Assembly (NCBI GenBank): GCA_024234325.1
Contig: JACKOJ010000003.1
Coordinates: 406,521-470,520, forward strand
DNA length: 64,000 nt
Source of the DNA: Pseudomonadales bacterium
GTDB taxonomy: Bacteria > Pseudomonadota > Gammaproteobacteria > Pseudomonadales > Pseudohongiellaceae
Direction of reading: 5' to 3'
Within the stretch, counting starts at the first letter, position 1, and every line of letters begins with the position of its first letter. Both the position numbers and the translations under genes were made by a program. The notes below the pieces were generated by a model. That model was given only the letters and a program-made list of their open reading frames with translations. It made no database searches and was not told where the DNA came from. Shown in pieces: positions 25,014 through 32,656 of this stretch.

Positions 25014-25050
25014 AAAAAGGGCGCTGACCTTGCGGTGAGCGCCCTTTTTT
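25014..25050. terminator. Bidirectional intrinsic terminator between fpr and the redoxin gene
   Basis: AGGGCGCT (25018-25025) pairs with AGCGCCCT (25038-25045), with an inner ACC/GGT after one mismatch. A run of T follows (25045-25050) and a run of A precedes (25014-25018), so it can stop fpr from the left and the convergent redoxin gene from the right. Confidence 0.9.
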
Positions 25051-25078
25051 ATCGCTGCTGTAGGTTTGTTGCTGCCTC

Positions 25079-25690
25079 TTACAGGCCGGTTACCGCCGGA
25101 TGGAAGAAGCCAACCAGGCAGCCCTTGGAGTCCGGAATGTCGTCCATATCGACAACGCCGCCGGCCAGAATGGTGTCCAGTGCATCCTTCAGGTAGTGGT
25201 TGTCCACCTTGCTGCGCTGGGTTTCATAACCCAGAGCATCGTTGATCGGGCCACGGAACAGGGTTTCGTGTGTGCGCGGATCAATGATGAACACCTCGGC
25301 AGTACGCTCTACACCCAGGGACGCAGCCACTGTCTGGTCTTCGTCCTTCAGGATGGGGAAGTCGATCTTGAACTCTGTCGCTTCCTTCTGAATGCGGGGC
25401 ATATCGTCCTGGATAAAGGAGTTCAGCATCAGGAACTCGATGTTCTTGCTGCGGTAAGTTGCCGCAATGTCCTGGTACTCCGGCACGGACAGGCGTGCGA
25501 TCGGGCAGCCGGAACCGTGGATGTAGACGACGATGTAATCCTTGTCCTTGTAGTCACTCAGCGAGTGCGTGACACCGGCCTGGTCAACCAGTGTGAAGTC
25601 CTTGATAGGCTTGAGATAGTCGTCCGCGCTGGCAGCGACTGATGCCAGCAGCATCAGGGCACTCAGCAATACTCCAGAAATCTTTTTCAT
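25079..25690 (-). CDS. Exported single-cysteine redoxin (thioredoxin-fold) protein
   Basis: The 203-residue protein starts at ATG 25690 behind GGAGGAGAG. It has a signal peptide ending in ASA around residue 22. The AhpC/TSA-like fold contains YIHGSGCPIARLSVPEY, where a single Cys replaces the CxxC of thioredoxins, and ERTAEVFIIDPRTHETLFRG. Peroxiredoxin-like proteins with the GCPI motif occur widely in Proteobacteria but their substrate is not settled. A second Cys occurs near the C-terminus (SKGCLVGF), which might resolve the first. It could be a periplasmic peroxide or thiol-handling protein; it converges with fpr. Confidence 0.75.
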   Translation of the reverse strand: MKKISGVLLSALMLLASVAASADDYLKPIKDFTLVDQAGVTHSLSDYKDKDYIVVYIHGSGCPIARLSVPEYQDIAATYRSKNIEFLMLNSFIQDDMPRIQKEATEFKIDFPILKDEDQTVAASLGVERTAEVFIIDPRTHETLFRGPINDALGYETQRSKVDNHYLKDALDTILAGGVVDMDDIPDSKGCLVGFFHPAVTGL

Positions 25691-26072
25691 TACTACTCTC
25701 CTCCCGACTTGCCGGTCGTCATGTGCCGGCGACTGTTCCATTCATAGAGCCGATTCTTTCAGGGGGCAGTCAAAATACCCTTTTCGGCGCCTTAATGCCA
25801 CTCTAACCAAGCTTCCCGGGGTCCCGCAAGGGATACATTGTGACGAATTGTGAGGTTTGCAAGACGCAAGGTCTTAATTTTGAACATTATTTTCACTTGG
25901 TTTGATGTTTGGGGCTTGCATTTCGAGCAATTGTTCGTTCCATCGTGCCTCCCAGGTCACTGGTGCAAGCCTGCGGGCAACACGGTATAGTTAGCCGCGA
26001 CTTTCCGTCCCGCTGATGGCCGCTCCCGGTTGCCCGGGGAAAGTCCCGGTGCCCGAATTCTGAAGGATATCT
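25691..26072. other. Intergenic region between redoxin and RND genes (382 bases)
   Basis: This region holds the promoters of two divergent genes and no open frame that looks coding. The middle (about 25850-25940) is AT-rich, and a TATAGT hexamer at 25986-25991 could be the -10 of the RND gene, without a convincing -35. No terminator or clear repeat was seen. Confidence 0.5.
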
Positions 26073-28580
26073 ATGCCCGCCGCATCACGCTTGTATAACC
26101 GAATGGTCTTTGGCCATCCCCTGCTGGTCATTTTCTTGCTGTGCTGCCTGACCGCTGGCATGGCCTGGTATGCCCAGTACTTCAAACTGGATGCGTCTGC
26201 CGATTCCCTGCTGATGGAGGGGGATGAGGAACTGGAATACTCCCGACAGATCAACAACCGTTACGGCACCCGGGACAGCGTGACGGTAGCCTACACGCCC
26301 CAGGGGGAACTGTTCAGCCAGGACGTATTCGGGCGTATCGCCCAGATGCGGGAGGAGATTCTTGCCCTGGAGCGAGTCGAGTCGGTGGACAGCCTGCTCA
26401 ATGTGCCCATCTTCGGCGACACCGCCCTGCTCAGCCTGTCCGAAAATTACGATACCCTGCTGACGCCCGGCATTGATCTCGCGGCGGCAAAGCAGGAATT
26501 GATGAACAGCCCGGTGTTTGGTGACGCCATTGTGAGTGCCGATGGTGAAACCACAGCCCTGCTGGTCAGCTTCGCGCGTGACGAGCGCTATGTCAGCCTG
26601 CTCGACACCCGGGAGACCCTGCGGCGCCTGCGCGACTCCGACGGCCTGAGCGCAGAACAGGCGACCCAGCTTGCCGAGGTTACGGACGAATTTGATGCCT
26701 ACAGTGCGCTCACCGCCCAGCAGCGCCATGACGACATCAGCGAAATTCGCGGGATTCTTGCACGCTATCAGAACGATGCCACCGTCTACCTGGGCGGCGC
26801 GCCCATGATTGCCGATGACATGGTCACCTTCGTACAGAACGATCTGACCACTTTCAGCCTGGGCGTCTTTGCCTTCATTGTGTTTGCTCTGGGACTGATT
26901 TTCCGGCGCCTGCGCTGGATCTTTCTGCCGCTGGCCTGCTGCGCGGTCGCGGGCATTATTGTTGTCGGCATCCTGGGGCTGATGGACTGGCGGGTCACCG
27001 TGGTGTCCTCCAACTTCATGTCGCTGCTGCTGATCACCACGATATCCCTCACCGTGCATCTCATCGTGCGTTATCGTCAGTTGCGGGCGACACGACACTT
27101 CAGCCGTCATGACAAGTTGCTGCGTCATGCCGTGCTGTCCATGTGGAAACCCTGCCTCTATACGGCTATGACCACCATCGTGGCCTTTGCATCGCTTCTG
27201 GTCAGCGGCATTTCGCCGATCATTTCCTTTGGCTGGATCATGGTGATTGGCGTCACCACTGCGCTGTTGGTGGTGTTCCTGCTGTTCCCGGCCATGATGA
27301 GCCTGATGCATCGCGACGACGCCCGCTATGATGCCCAGGGGCCGCTGGCGCTGACCTCCGGGCTGGCGCGTGCAACTGATCGCCTGGGCAATGCGGTGCT
27401 GGCGATCGGTGCGGTGGTGCTGGTGCTGAGTGTCGTGGGGCTCATGCGCCTGAAGGTTGAGAACAGTTTCATCGACTATTTCAGCAAGGACACGGAAATC
27501 TACAAGGGCATGACCCTGTTCGACGAGAAACTGGGCGGCACTCTGTCCATGGATGTCGTCGTCAATCTGCCCGAGAGCGCTGCCGTGGACGACGGCTTCG
27601 ACGATGGTTTCGACGACGGCTTTGACGACGATTTCGGTGACGGCGACGGGGATGCGAGCCAGGACGCCAACGACGCCTACTGGTTTACCGGCGACAAGAT
27701 GGACGAGATCAAGCGCATCCACGACTATCTGGACAGTAACCCGCAGACGGGCAAGGTGCTGTCCTTCGGCTCCATCATTCACCTTGCGGAGCAGTTGAAT
27801 GGCAATGCGCCGGTCGACAGCTTCGTGTGGGCGCTGCTGTATTCCCGTATTCCCGAAACCCTGAAAGAGTCTGTCCTGACGCCTTTCGTCTCGATTGCGG
27901 ACAATCAGGTGCGTTTCAATGTGCGTGTCATTGAGTCCGACCGCAATCTGAATCGCAATGCGCTGATCAATGGTATTGCACAGGGCCTGCAGGACGAGTT
28001 TGGGTATTCGCCGGAACAGGTACACGTGACCGGCATTCTGGTGCTGTACAACAATGTTTTGCAGAGCCTGTACCAGTCCCAGATTCTGACTCTGGGCGTG
28101 GTGCTGTTTGCCATCATGATCATGTTCCTGTTCCTCTTCCGCTCCGTGAAGGTTGCGGTGCTGTGCATCATTCCCAATATTATTGCGGCGCTCGGCGTGT
28201 TGGGGCTGATGGGCTGGCTGGGCATTCCACTGGATATCATGACCATTACCATTGCAGCGATCGCGGTGGGCATCGGGGTCGACAACACCATTCACTACAT
28301 GCATCGTTTTAAACACGAGTTCCATCGTCTGGGCAATTACCGCGAGACCATGTACTTCTGTCACGACAGCATTGCACGGGCAATGTACTTCACGACGATG
28401 ACGGTGGTGGCGGGCTTCTCCATTCTGGTGCTCTCCAATTTCATTCCCACCATTATCTTTGGCCTGTTGACCAGCATTGCCATGATGGTGGCCCTGTTGG
28501 GTGCCTTGACGCTGTTGCCACAGTTGTTGATTGCATTCCGCCCTCTTGGTCCCGAATCCCATTCGGGAGAGGTTTCTTAG
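26073..28580 (+). CDS. RND-superfamily transporter (HAE3/MMPL type)
   Basis: The 835-residue protein has the doubled RND plan: one transmembrane segment at about 12-30, a periplasmic loop to about 250, five transmembrane segments to about 420, another at about 440, a second loop to about 690, then five more segments. The second half has AIAVGIGVDNTIHYMHRF, typical of MMPL/SSD-type RND proteins. Unlike tripartite RND pumps no adaptor or outer-membrane channel gene is nearby. Family members move lipids, hopanoids or other hydrophobic compounds. The second loop carries an unusual Asp-rich repeat at about residues 506-531. Confidence 0.85.
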   Translation: MPAASRLYNRMVFGHPLLVIFLLCCLTAGMAWYAQYFKLDASADSLLMEGDEELEYSRQINNRYGTRDSVTVAYTPQGELFSQDVFGRIAQMREEILALERVESVDSLLNVPIFGDTALLSLSENYDTLLTPGIDLAAAKQELMNSPVFGDAIVSADGETTALLVSFARDERYVSLLDTRETLRRLRDSDGLSAEQATQLAEVTDEFDAYSALTAQQRHDDISEIRGILARYQNDATVYLGGAPMIADDMVTFVQNDLTTFSLGVFAFIVFALGLIFRRLRWIFLPLACCAVAGIIVVGILGLMDWRVTVVSSNFMSLLLITTISLTVHLIVRYRQLRATRHFSRHDKLLRHAVLSMWKPCLYTAMTTIVAFASLLVSGISPIISFGWIMVIGVTTALLVVFLLFPAMMSLMHRDDARYDAQGPLALTSGLARATDRLGNAVLAIGAVVLVLSVVGLMRLKVENSFIDYFSKDTEIYKGMTLFDEKLGGTLSMDVVVNLPESAAVDDGFDDGFDDGFDDDFGDGDGDASQDANDAYWFTGDKMDEIKRIHDYLDSNPQTGKVLSFGSIIHLAEQLNGNAPVDSFVWALLYSRIPETLKESVLTPFVSIADNQVRFNVRVIESDRNLNRNALINGIAQGLQDEFGYSPEQVHVTGILVLYNNVLQSLYQSQILTLGVVLFAIMIMFLFLFRSVKVAVLCIIPNIIAALGVLGLMGWLGIPLDIMTITIAAIAVGIGVDNTIHYMHRFKHEFHRLGNYRETMYFCHDSIARAMYFTTMTVVAGFSILVLSNFIPTIIFGLLTSIAMMVALLGALTLLPQLLIAFRPLGPESHSGEVS
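27588..27655 (+). repeat. Short in-gene repeat encoding an Asp/Gly/Phe-rich insert
   Basis: The coding DNA repeats a 12-base unit (GAC GAC GGC TTC with synonymous changes) about four times and gives DDGFDDGFDDGFDDDF followed by GDGDGD. The codon changes between copies show the repeat has been kept at the protein level. It is in frame and does not break the gene. Confidence 0.8.
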
Positions 28581-28602
28581 TATCATCGGGCGTTTCCCCT
28601 TT

Positions 28603-28608
28603 ATAATG
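28603..28608 (+). promoter_or_regulatory. Possible -10 element for the ClpP-like gene
   Basis: A perfect TATAAT lies in the 58-base gap after the RND gene, about 30 bases ahead of the ClpP-like start. No -35 at normal spacing is seen, so it is only a candidate. Confidence 0.3.
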
Positions 28609-28638
28609 CGAAGCGCTATTTACCCTGGAGAATTGCAG

Positions 28639-29226
28639 ATGCCAAACCAAACACCAGAGAAATCAAAAGCGGAATCCGGCGGGAAGTTTATGGAGGAGAA
28701 ACTCTTCAAGTCCCGCGCGATCACGATCTTCGGCGAGATCGACGATCGCATCGCCCGCTCCGTGACGGAGAAACTGCTGGCACTGGCGGCCGACGGCGAT
28801 GAGCCCATCACCATTTACATCAGCTCACCTGGTGGCCATGTGGAATCCGGGGACGTGGTCTATGACATGATCAAGTTCATCAAACCGGAAGTGCGTGTTG
28901 TGGGAACCGGTTGGGTTGCCAGTGCCGCCACCACGATTTATCTGGCCGCAAAGAAAGAGAACCGTTACAGCCTGCCGAATACCCGCTTCCTGGTGCATCA
29001 GCCTTCCGGGGGTTCCCGCGGGCGCGCTTCGGACATCAAGATTCAGGCAGAGCAGATTGTGAAAATGCGGGAGCGCATCAACAAGCTGATCGCAGACGAG
29101 ACCGGCCAGCCGCTGGAGCGTGTGGCGAAGGATACGGATCGTGATTACTGGATGACGGTGCAGGAAGCGATTGACTACGGCATTGTCGGCAAACAGATCA
29201 GCTCTGTCTCCGAGATCAGCGATTAA
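28639..29226 (+). CDS. ClpP-family serine protease (orphan ClpP paralogue)
   Basis: The 195-residue protein starts at ATG 28639, 8 bases after GGAG. It has the ClpP core: ITIYISSPGGHVESGDVVYDMI, catalytic Ser95 in GWVASAATTIYL, His120 in FLVHQPSGG, and the DTDRDYWMT segment that bears the Asp. It differs from housekeeping ClpP around the Ser (ASAATTIYLA in place of GQAASMGA) and lacks neighbouring clpX or tig. It is thus a second ClpP-type subunit whose ATPase partner, if any, is unknown. It could work as a stand-alone peptidase or form mixed rings. Confidence 0.85.
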   Translation: MPNQTPEKSKAESGGKFMEEKLFKSRAITIFGEIDDRIARSVTEKLLALAADGDEPITIYISSPGGHVESGDVVYDMIKFIKPEVRVVGTGWVASAATTIYLAAKKENRYSLPNTRFLVHQPSGGSRGRASDIKIQAEQIVKMRERINKLIADETGQPLERVAKDTDRDYWMTVQEAIDYGIVGKQISSVSEISD

Positions 29227-29264
29227 GGCTGCTCTTCCGTCTCGTCCCCACTGATTATGCCCCT

Positions 29265-29669
29265 CTACTGAGGGGTATGCAGCTTCACAAACAGAGCCTG
29301 CTGGTTCTGTACCAATGCGCATACAATGTGATAGTCCGGCTGGCAACTGAGCGGCCGGGCGATTGCTGTGTCCTCATCAGCCTTCTGTACCAGCACGGTT
29401 GCCGTGACACCCTGATACTCCACCTCGAACGTGGCGTTGTTGCCACTGATTCTGCCTGGGGTGTTGCGCCAGATAAACCCCATGGACTCGACGGGTTCGA
29501 CGTGCAGCAGATTGTCGTGCGACGTCACCCGTACGGTGAACGGGCTACCCTCTACCTGCCAGACCCCTGACCAGTGTGAGTGTGACGTCTGTGCAAATCC
29601 TCTGGCGCTTCCCAGAACCAGCAGGCATGTCAGGATCAGGCGGGTAAACCCGAGGGTCTGGCTGCGCAT
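29265..29669 (-). CDS. Small secreted protein of unknown function
   Basis: The 134-residue protein starts at ATG 29669 behind GGGAGTGA and has a signal peptide cleaved near GFAQ (about 27). The mature part is a likely beta-sandwich (WSGVWQVEGSPFTVRV, FEVEYQGVTATVLVQ) with two Cys about 8 residues apart near the end (CQPDYHIVC) that could form a disulfide. No family was recognised. It follows the nnrU gene by 14 bases and is probably co-transcribed with it. Confidence 0.65.
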   Translation of the reverse strand: MRSQTLGFTRLILTCLLVLGSARGFAQTSHSHWSGVWQVEGSPFTVRVTSHDNLLHVEPVESMGFIWRNTPGRISGNNATFEVEYQGVTATVLVQKADEDTAIARPLSCQPDYHIVCALVQNQQALFVKLHTPQ

Positions 29670-29683
29670 GTCATTCACTCCCG

Positions 29684-30244
29684 TCAAGTCAGCAGTGCAA
29701 ATCCAAAAAGAGGCCCATGAAACACCAAAAGCACGGTGTAGACAATCATTCCAGCAACGATTGCCGCCGCGTCCCAGATCAGCGCTGGCCGCGAGGGCGG
29801 CCGCTGTGAGACGTGATGCAGCTCCAGAGTGATGATCTTGCCCAGTGCCCACAGACTGAAGCTGCCGAACAGCAGCACGGACGCCAGATCCCCGTTGCTG
29901 AGCAGGTGCGAAGAGCCCCAGACAATAACCCCGGCCAGCATGGGATGGATGATCAGCGCCCGGGTATGGGAATACGGCAGCGCCCCTGCTACCAGTAAAA
30001 TGCAGGAGGAGATCATCAGCATGTGGGTGACCGGGCGCAGACTGTAGGGGGGAACCCACACCTGCACGAAGGGTGCGCTTGCCTTGCCCGCCACAATCAG
30101 GCCCAGGCTGAGCAGGATGCCGAGCGCCACCACGCCCTTGTAGGGCTGCAGGCCAATGCGCGTGATGAGCCTCTGTCGCAGGCCAAGTTCGCGGAGAAGA
30201 TGCAGGCCGAAGAACAGGGCAAGTCCCAGGATCAATACCAGCAA
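29684..30244 (-). CDS. NnrU-family membrane protein
   Basis: The 186-residue integral membrane protein has about five transmembrane segments and the NnrU patterns HLLRELGLRQRLI, RPVTHMLMISSCILLVA and RALIIHPMLAGVIVWGSSHLLSNGD. NnrU was named from nitrite/NO reductase gene clusters, but homologues are widespread and their biochemical role is unknown. The start is a TTG at 30244; upstream to the in-frame stop at 30281 there is no ATG or GTG, and the family N-terminus (MLxLILGL) matches this start. Confidence 0.82.
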   Translation of the reverse strand: MLVLILGLALFFGLHLLRELGLRQRLITRIGLQPYKGVVALGILLSLGLIVAGKASAPFVQVWVPPYSLRPVTHMLMISSCILLVAGALPYSHTRALIIHPMLAGVIVWGSSHLLSNGDLASVLLFGSFSLWALGKIITLELHHVSQRPPSRPALIWDAAAIVAGMIVYTVLLVFHGPLFGFALLT

Positions 30245-30318
30245 AGCGTTGTCCGTGACGCCGGGAACGGCGCTGTGATTTCAGGATTGGCAACAATACC
30301 GCGCCCTTTGTGCAAAGT

Positions 30319-30357
30319 AAAAAAAACCGGAGCAACCATGGGGATCGGTTACTCCGG
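30319..30357 (-). terminator. Intrinsic terminator of the candidate sRNA
   Basis: Read on the minus strand, CCGGAGTAACC pairs with GGTTGCTCCGG (11 bp, one G-T) around a 9-base loop and is followed by eight T (30326-30319). On the plus strand there is no T-run, so it acts leftward only. Since oxyR points the other way, it must end a transcript that starts between here and oxyR. Confidence 0.85.
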
Positions 30358-30420
30358 CAAGGGCCTGTCACTCGTTACCTTCCTGCGGTAAATCGAAAAC
30401 TGGGGCTAGTGTATGTCGGG
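30319..30420 (-). ncRNA. Candidate small RNA divergent from oxyR (OxyS position)
   Basis: On the minus strand a promoter (TTGCAA, 30451-30456; TATATA repeats, about 30427-30434) is followed about 100 bases later by a strong intrinsic terminator (30319-30357). No convincing open frame lies between, and the next minus-strand gene (nnrU) is downstream of the terminator. The predicted transcript is about 100 nt. Its position matches E. coli oxyS, although no sequence similarity is apparent. An OxyR-like site overlaps the -35. This is a prediction; expression is not shown. Confidence 0.55.
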
Positions 30421-30436
30421 ATTCTGTATATATAAA

Positions 30437-30473
30437 ATGAATTAAAACTATTGCAACGATATTTATTATGGAT
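30437..30473. promoter_or_regulatory. oxyR: Candidate OxyR binding site
   Basis: The site reads ATGA-N7-CTAT-N7-ATAT-N7-GGAT and matches the E. coli OxyR pattern ATAG-N7-CTAT-N7-ATAG-N7-CTAT at 11 of 16 fixed positions with exact spacing. It lies 68 bases upstream of oxyR and overlaps the -35 of the minus-strand promoter, the usual place for OxyR activation and autoregulation. Confidence 0.5.
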
Positions 30474-30540
30474 TAGCCTGATGCCGTGAAAAAACACAAG
30501 ACTTCACTCCAAGATGGAAGGGAAGTGAAGGGGGAGAGGC

Positions 30541-31446
30541 ATGAATCATTTACCGACCACCAAGCAACTGCGCTATTTCGTTGCGCTGGAGCAATACGGG
30601 CATTTCGGCAAGGCTGCCGAGGCCTGCTTCGTTTCGCAGCCTGCATTCAGTGTCGCGATTCGGGAGCTGGAAAATACGCTGAACATCCAGTTGGTGGACA
30701 GAACCAACAAGAACGTGACCGTTACCAGCCTCGGGCGTGATATCGCCACGCAGGCGCGTCAGGTGCTGCGCGACCTTGAGGAGTTGGTGGATATTGCCCA
30801 GGGCAATCAGCAGCCCCTGACCGGGCAGCTCAAGCTCGGGGTCATCCCCACCATTGCGCCCTTTCTGCTGCCCCGGCTGTTGCCGGCCCTGCGCAAGTCC
30901 TACCCCGAACTGAAGCTGTACCTGAAGGAAGACCTGACCGAGCGCGTTTACGCCAGTCTGATGGATGGTGAGCTGGACATTATTCTCATCGCCATGCCTT
31001 ACGAGTTGCGCAATGTGACGGAAATGAAGCTGTTCGAGGATCATTTTTTCCTGGCGCATCAGGCGAAAAGCACTCTTGTCGACCCTCGTCACTATCAGGT
31101 CAGTGAGTTGCCGGAGGACAGTATTCTGCTGCTGGAGGATGGGCACTGCATGCGCGACCATGCCCTGTCTGCCTGCAACATCAAGAACGCGGACAAGGTC
31201 AGTCACATTACTGCCACCAGCCTGCTGACGCTGGTGCAGATGGTGGATGCGGATCTGGGCATCACCTACCTGCCGGAAATGGCTATTGGCTCTTCCCTGT
31301 TGCGCAATACCCGAATCAAGACCGAGGCATTGGACAGTGACAGTTTCCGCGAAATCGGTCTGGTGTGGCGCAAGGCCAGTACCCGCAGTGAGGAGTTTGA
31401 GCTGCTCGGGCAGTTCATCAAGGACAATTATCAGGCGTCCCGCTGA
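30541..31446 (+). CDS. oxyR: Hydrogen-peroxide sensing LysR regulator OxyR
   Basis: The 301-residue protein has the LysR helix-turn-helix (FGKAAEACFVSQPAFSVAIRELENTL) and the OxyR redox segment LLLEDGHCMRDHALSAC. Cys203 and Cys212 are nine residues apart, as Cys199 and Cys208 are in E. coli, and can form the peroxide-induced disulfide. The oxidised form activates peroxide defence genes. GGGGGAGAGG precedes the start. No catalase or ahp gene is adjacent. The upstream AT-rich region carries a candidate OxyR site and a divergent small RNA. Confidence 0.93.
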   Translation: MNHLPTTKQLRYFVALEQYGHFGKAAEACFVSQPAFSVAIRELENTLNIQLVDRTNKNVTVTSLGRDIATQARQVLRDLEELVDIAQGNQQPLTGQLKLGVIPTIAPFLLPRLLPALRKSYPELKLYLKEDLTERVYASLMDGELDIILIAMPYELRNVTEMKLFEDHFFLAHQAKSTLVDPRHYQVSELPEDSILLLEDGHCMRDHALSACNIKNADKVSHITATSLLTLVQMVDADLGITYLPEMAIGSSLLRNTRIKTEALDSDSFREIGLVWRKASTRSEEFELLGQFIKDNYQASR

Positions 31447-31532
31447 ATTCTCCGGTTGCCGCTGACGAAAGATTCTCTGACACGAACGGTCTATAGCTTC
31501 CAGTACCCGTTTTAGTCATCAGGAGAATTTCA

Positions 31533-32567
31533 ATGTTAGCGGTAATCGACCGGTATTCAGGCCGATTCTGGCAGCGCCTGCAGCTCGCCCTGATCGCAGT
31601 ATCCCTGCTGCTGGGCATGTCCTCGCTCGAAGCCCAGGAGAGACGTCAGGCGCCTGCACATCTCACCGCCACCAGCATCAATCTGGAAGACGTCCCTTAC
31701 CCCTACCCCGTCAGCCACATCGATTTTACGTTGTACGACAATCCTGTGCGCATGGTGTACATGGACGTGGCCCCGACAGCTCCCGCCAACGGTCAGACCG
31801 TTCTGCTGCTGCACGGCATGAACTGGTATGCAGAGTACTGGGGAGAGACGATTCGTAGACTTGGCGCAGAGGGCTTCCGGGTGATTGCACCGGACCAGAT
31901 CGGTTTCGGCCGCTCGTCCAAGCCGGTGATTCCCTACAGCCTGCATGACCACGTCACCAATACCAAGGCGATTCTGGATCATCTGGGCATTGAGCAGGCC
32001 GTCGTGCTGGGGCATTCCATGGGCGGTGCCATCGCCACCCGCTTCGCGTTTTCCTTCCCGGCGGTGACCACGCATCTGGTGCTGGTCAACCCGATTGCAT
32101 TGACCGATGCACGGCTGTCACGGGAGTGGTCCCGTTTCGAGCCCTACGCGCCGGAAAGTGACGGTCGGGACTACGAGGCCGTGCGCCGCAATATTGAGCG
32201 CTACTTCGTGACCTGGGATGAATCCTATGAGCGCTATATCGACATCAACTATGGCTGGACACTGAGTGCCGAATGGCCGCGTCTGGCAACGGTGAGAGCA
32301 CTGAACTCGCAATGGTTGTATCAGGACCCTACCGTCTATGATCGACCGCATATCGTGGCGAAGACGCTGTTCCTGGCGGGGGCGGAAGACGGGCCGAATT
32401 TCCGTCAGCAGGCAGCACAGACCGCTGCAGAAATTCCGAATGCCGAGCTCGTGCTGATCGAACAGGCCGGGCATATCCCTTTCTTTGAAAAGCCTGAAGA
32501 GTTCTACCCGCCCCTTCTTGCCTTTATCAAGTCCGAACCACTGCCCATGCCAGTGGAAGACCGTTAA
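31533..32567 (+). CDS. Exported alpha/beta hydrolase
   Basis: The 344-residue protein begins 7 bases after AGGAG. It has an N-terminal hydrophobic signal (about 12-36). The alpha/beta hydrolase fold is clear: LLLHGMNWYAEYW (oxyanion HG), DQIGFGRSSKP, nucleophile elbow LGHSMGGAIATRFA with Ser162, and QAGHIPFFEKPEEF with the catalytic His. The Asp is probably in AGAEDGPN. Exported hydrolases of this kind resemble haloalkane-dehalogenase or epoxide-hydrolase relatives, but the substrate cannot be assigned. It is monocistronic and followed by an intrinsic terminator. Confidence 0.85.
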   Translation: MLAVIDRYSGRFWQRLQLALIAVSLLLGMSSLEAQERRQAPAHLTATSINLEDVPYPYPVSHIDFTLYDNPVRMVYMDVAPTAPANGQTVLLLHGMNWYAEYWGETIRRLGAEGFRVIAPDQIGFGRSSKPVIPYSLHDHVTNTKAILDHLGIEQAVVLGHSMGGAIATRFAFSFPAVTTHLVLVNPIALTDARLSREWSRFEPYAPESDGRDYEAVRRNIERYFVTWDESYERYIDINYGWTLSAEWPRLATVRALNSQWLYQDPTVYDRPHIVAKTLFLAGAEDGPNFRQQAAQTAAEIPNAELVLIEQAGHIPFFEKPEEFYPPLLAFIKSEPLPMPVEDR

Positions 32568-32593
32568 CAAGCATTTGTCTCGTCATGAGCTTG

Positions 32594-32631
32594 GCAGCGC
32601 CCTCCCGTTGGGAAAGGCGCTGCATTTTTTT
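32594..32631 (+). terminator. Intrinsic terminator after the alpha/beta hydrolase gene
   Basis: GCAGCGCC (32594-32601) pairs with GGCGCTGC (32616-32623), an inner TCCC/GGGA adds to the stem, and ATTTTTTT follows (32624-32631). It is placed 27 bases after the hydrolase stop. Confidence 0.9.
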
Positions 32632-32656
32632 GCGCTGCAAACGGAAGCATGTCTGC

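Noticed and set aside
26085..28586. Very long open frame (over 800 codons) on the minus strand opposite the RND gene
   Set aside because: The translation is rich in His, Gln and Arg with no motif, a typical antisense shadow; the plus strand codes a full RND transporter.
29670..30371. Upstream extension of the small secreted protein frame on the minus strand
   Set aside because: It runs through nnrU in another frame, and ATG 29669 has its own ribosome-binding site and signal peptide.
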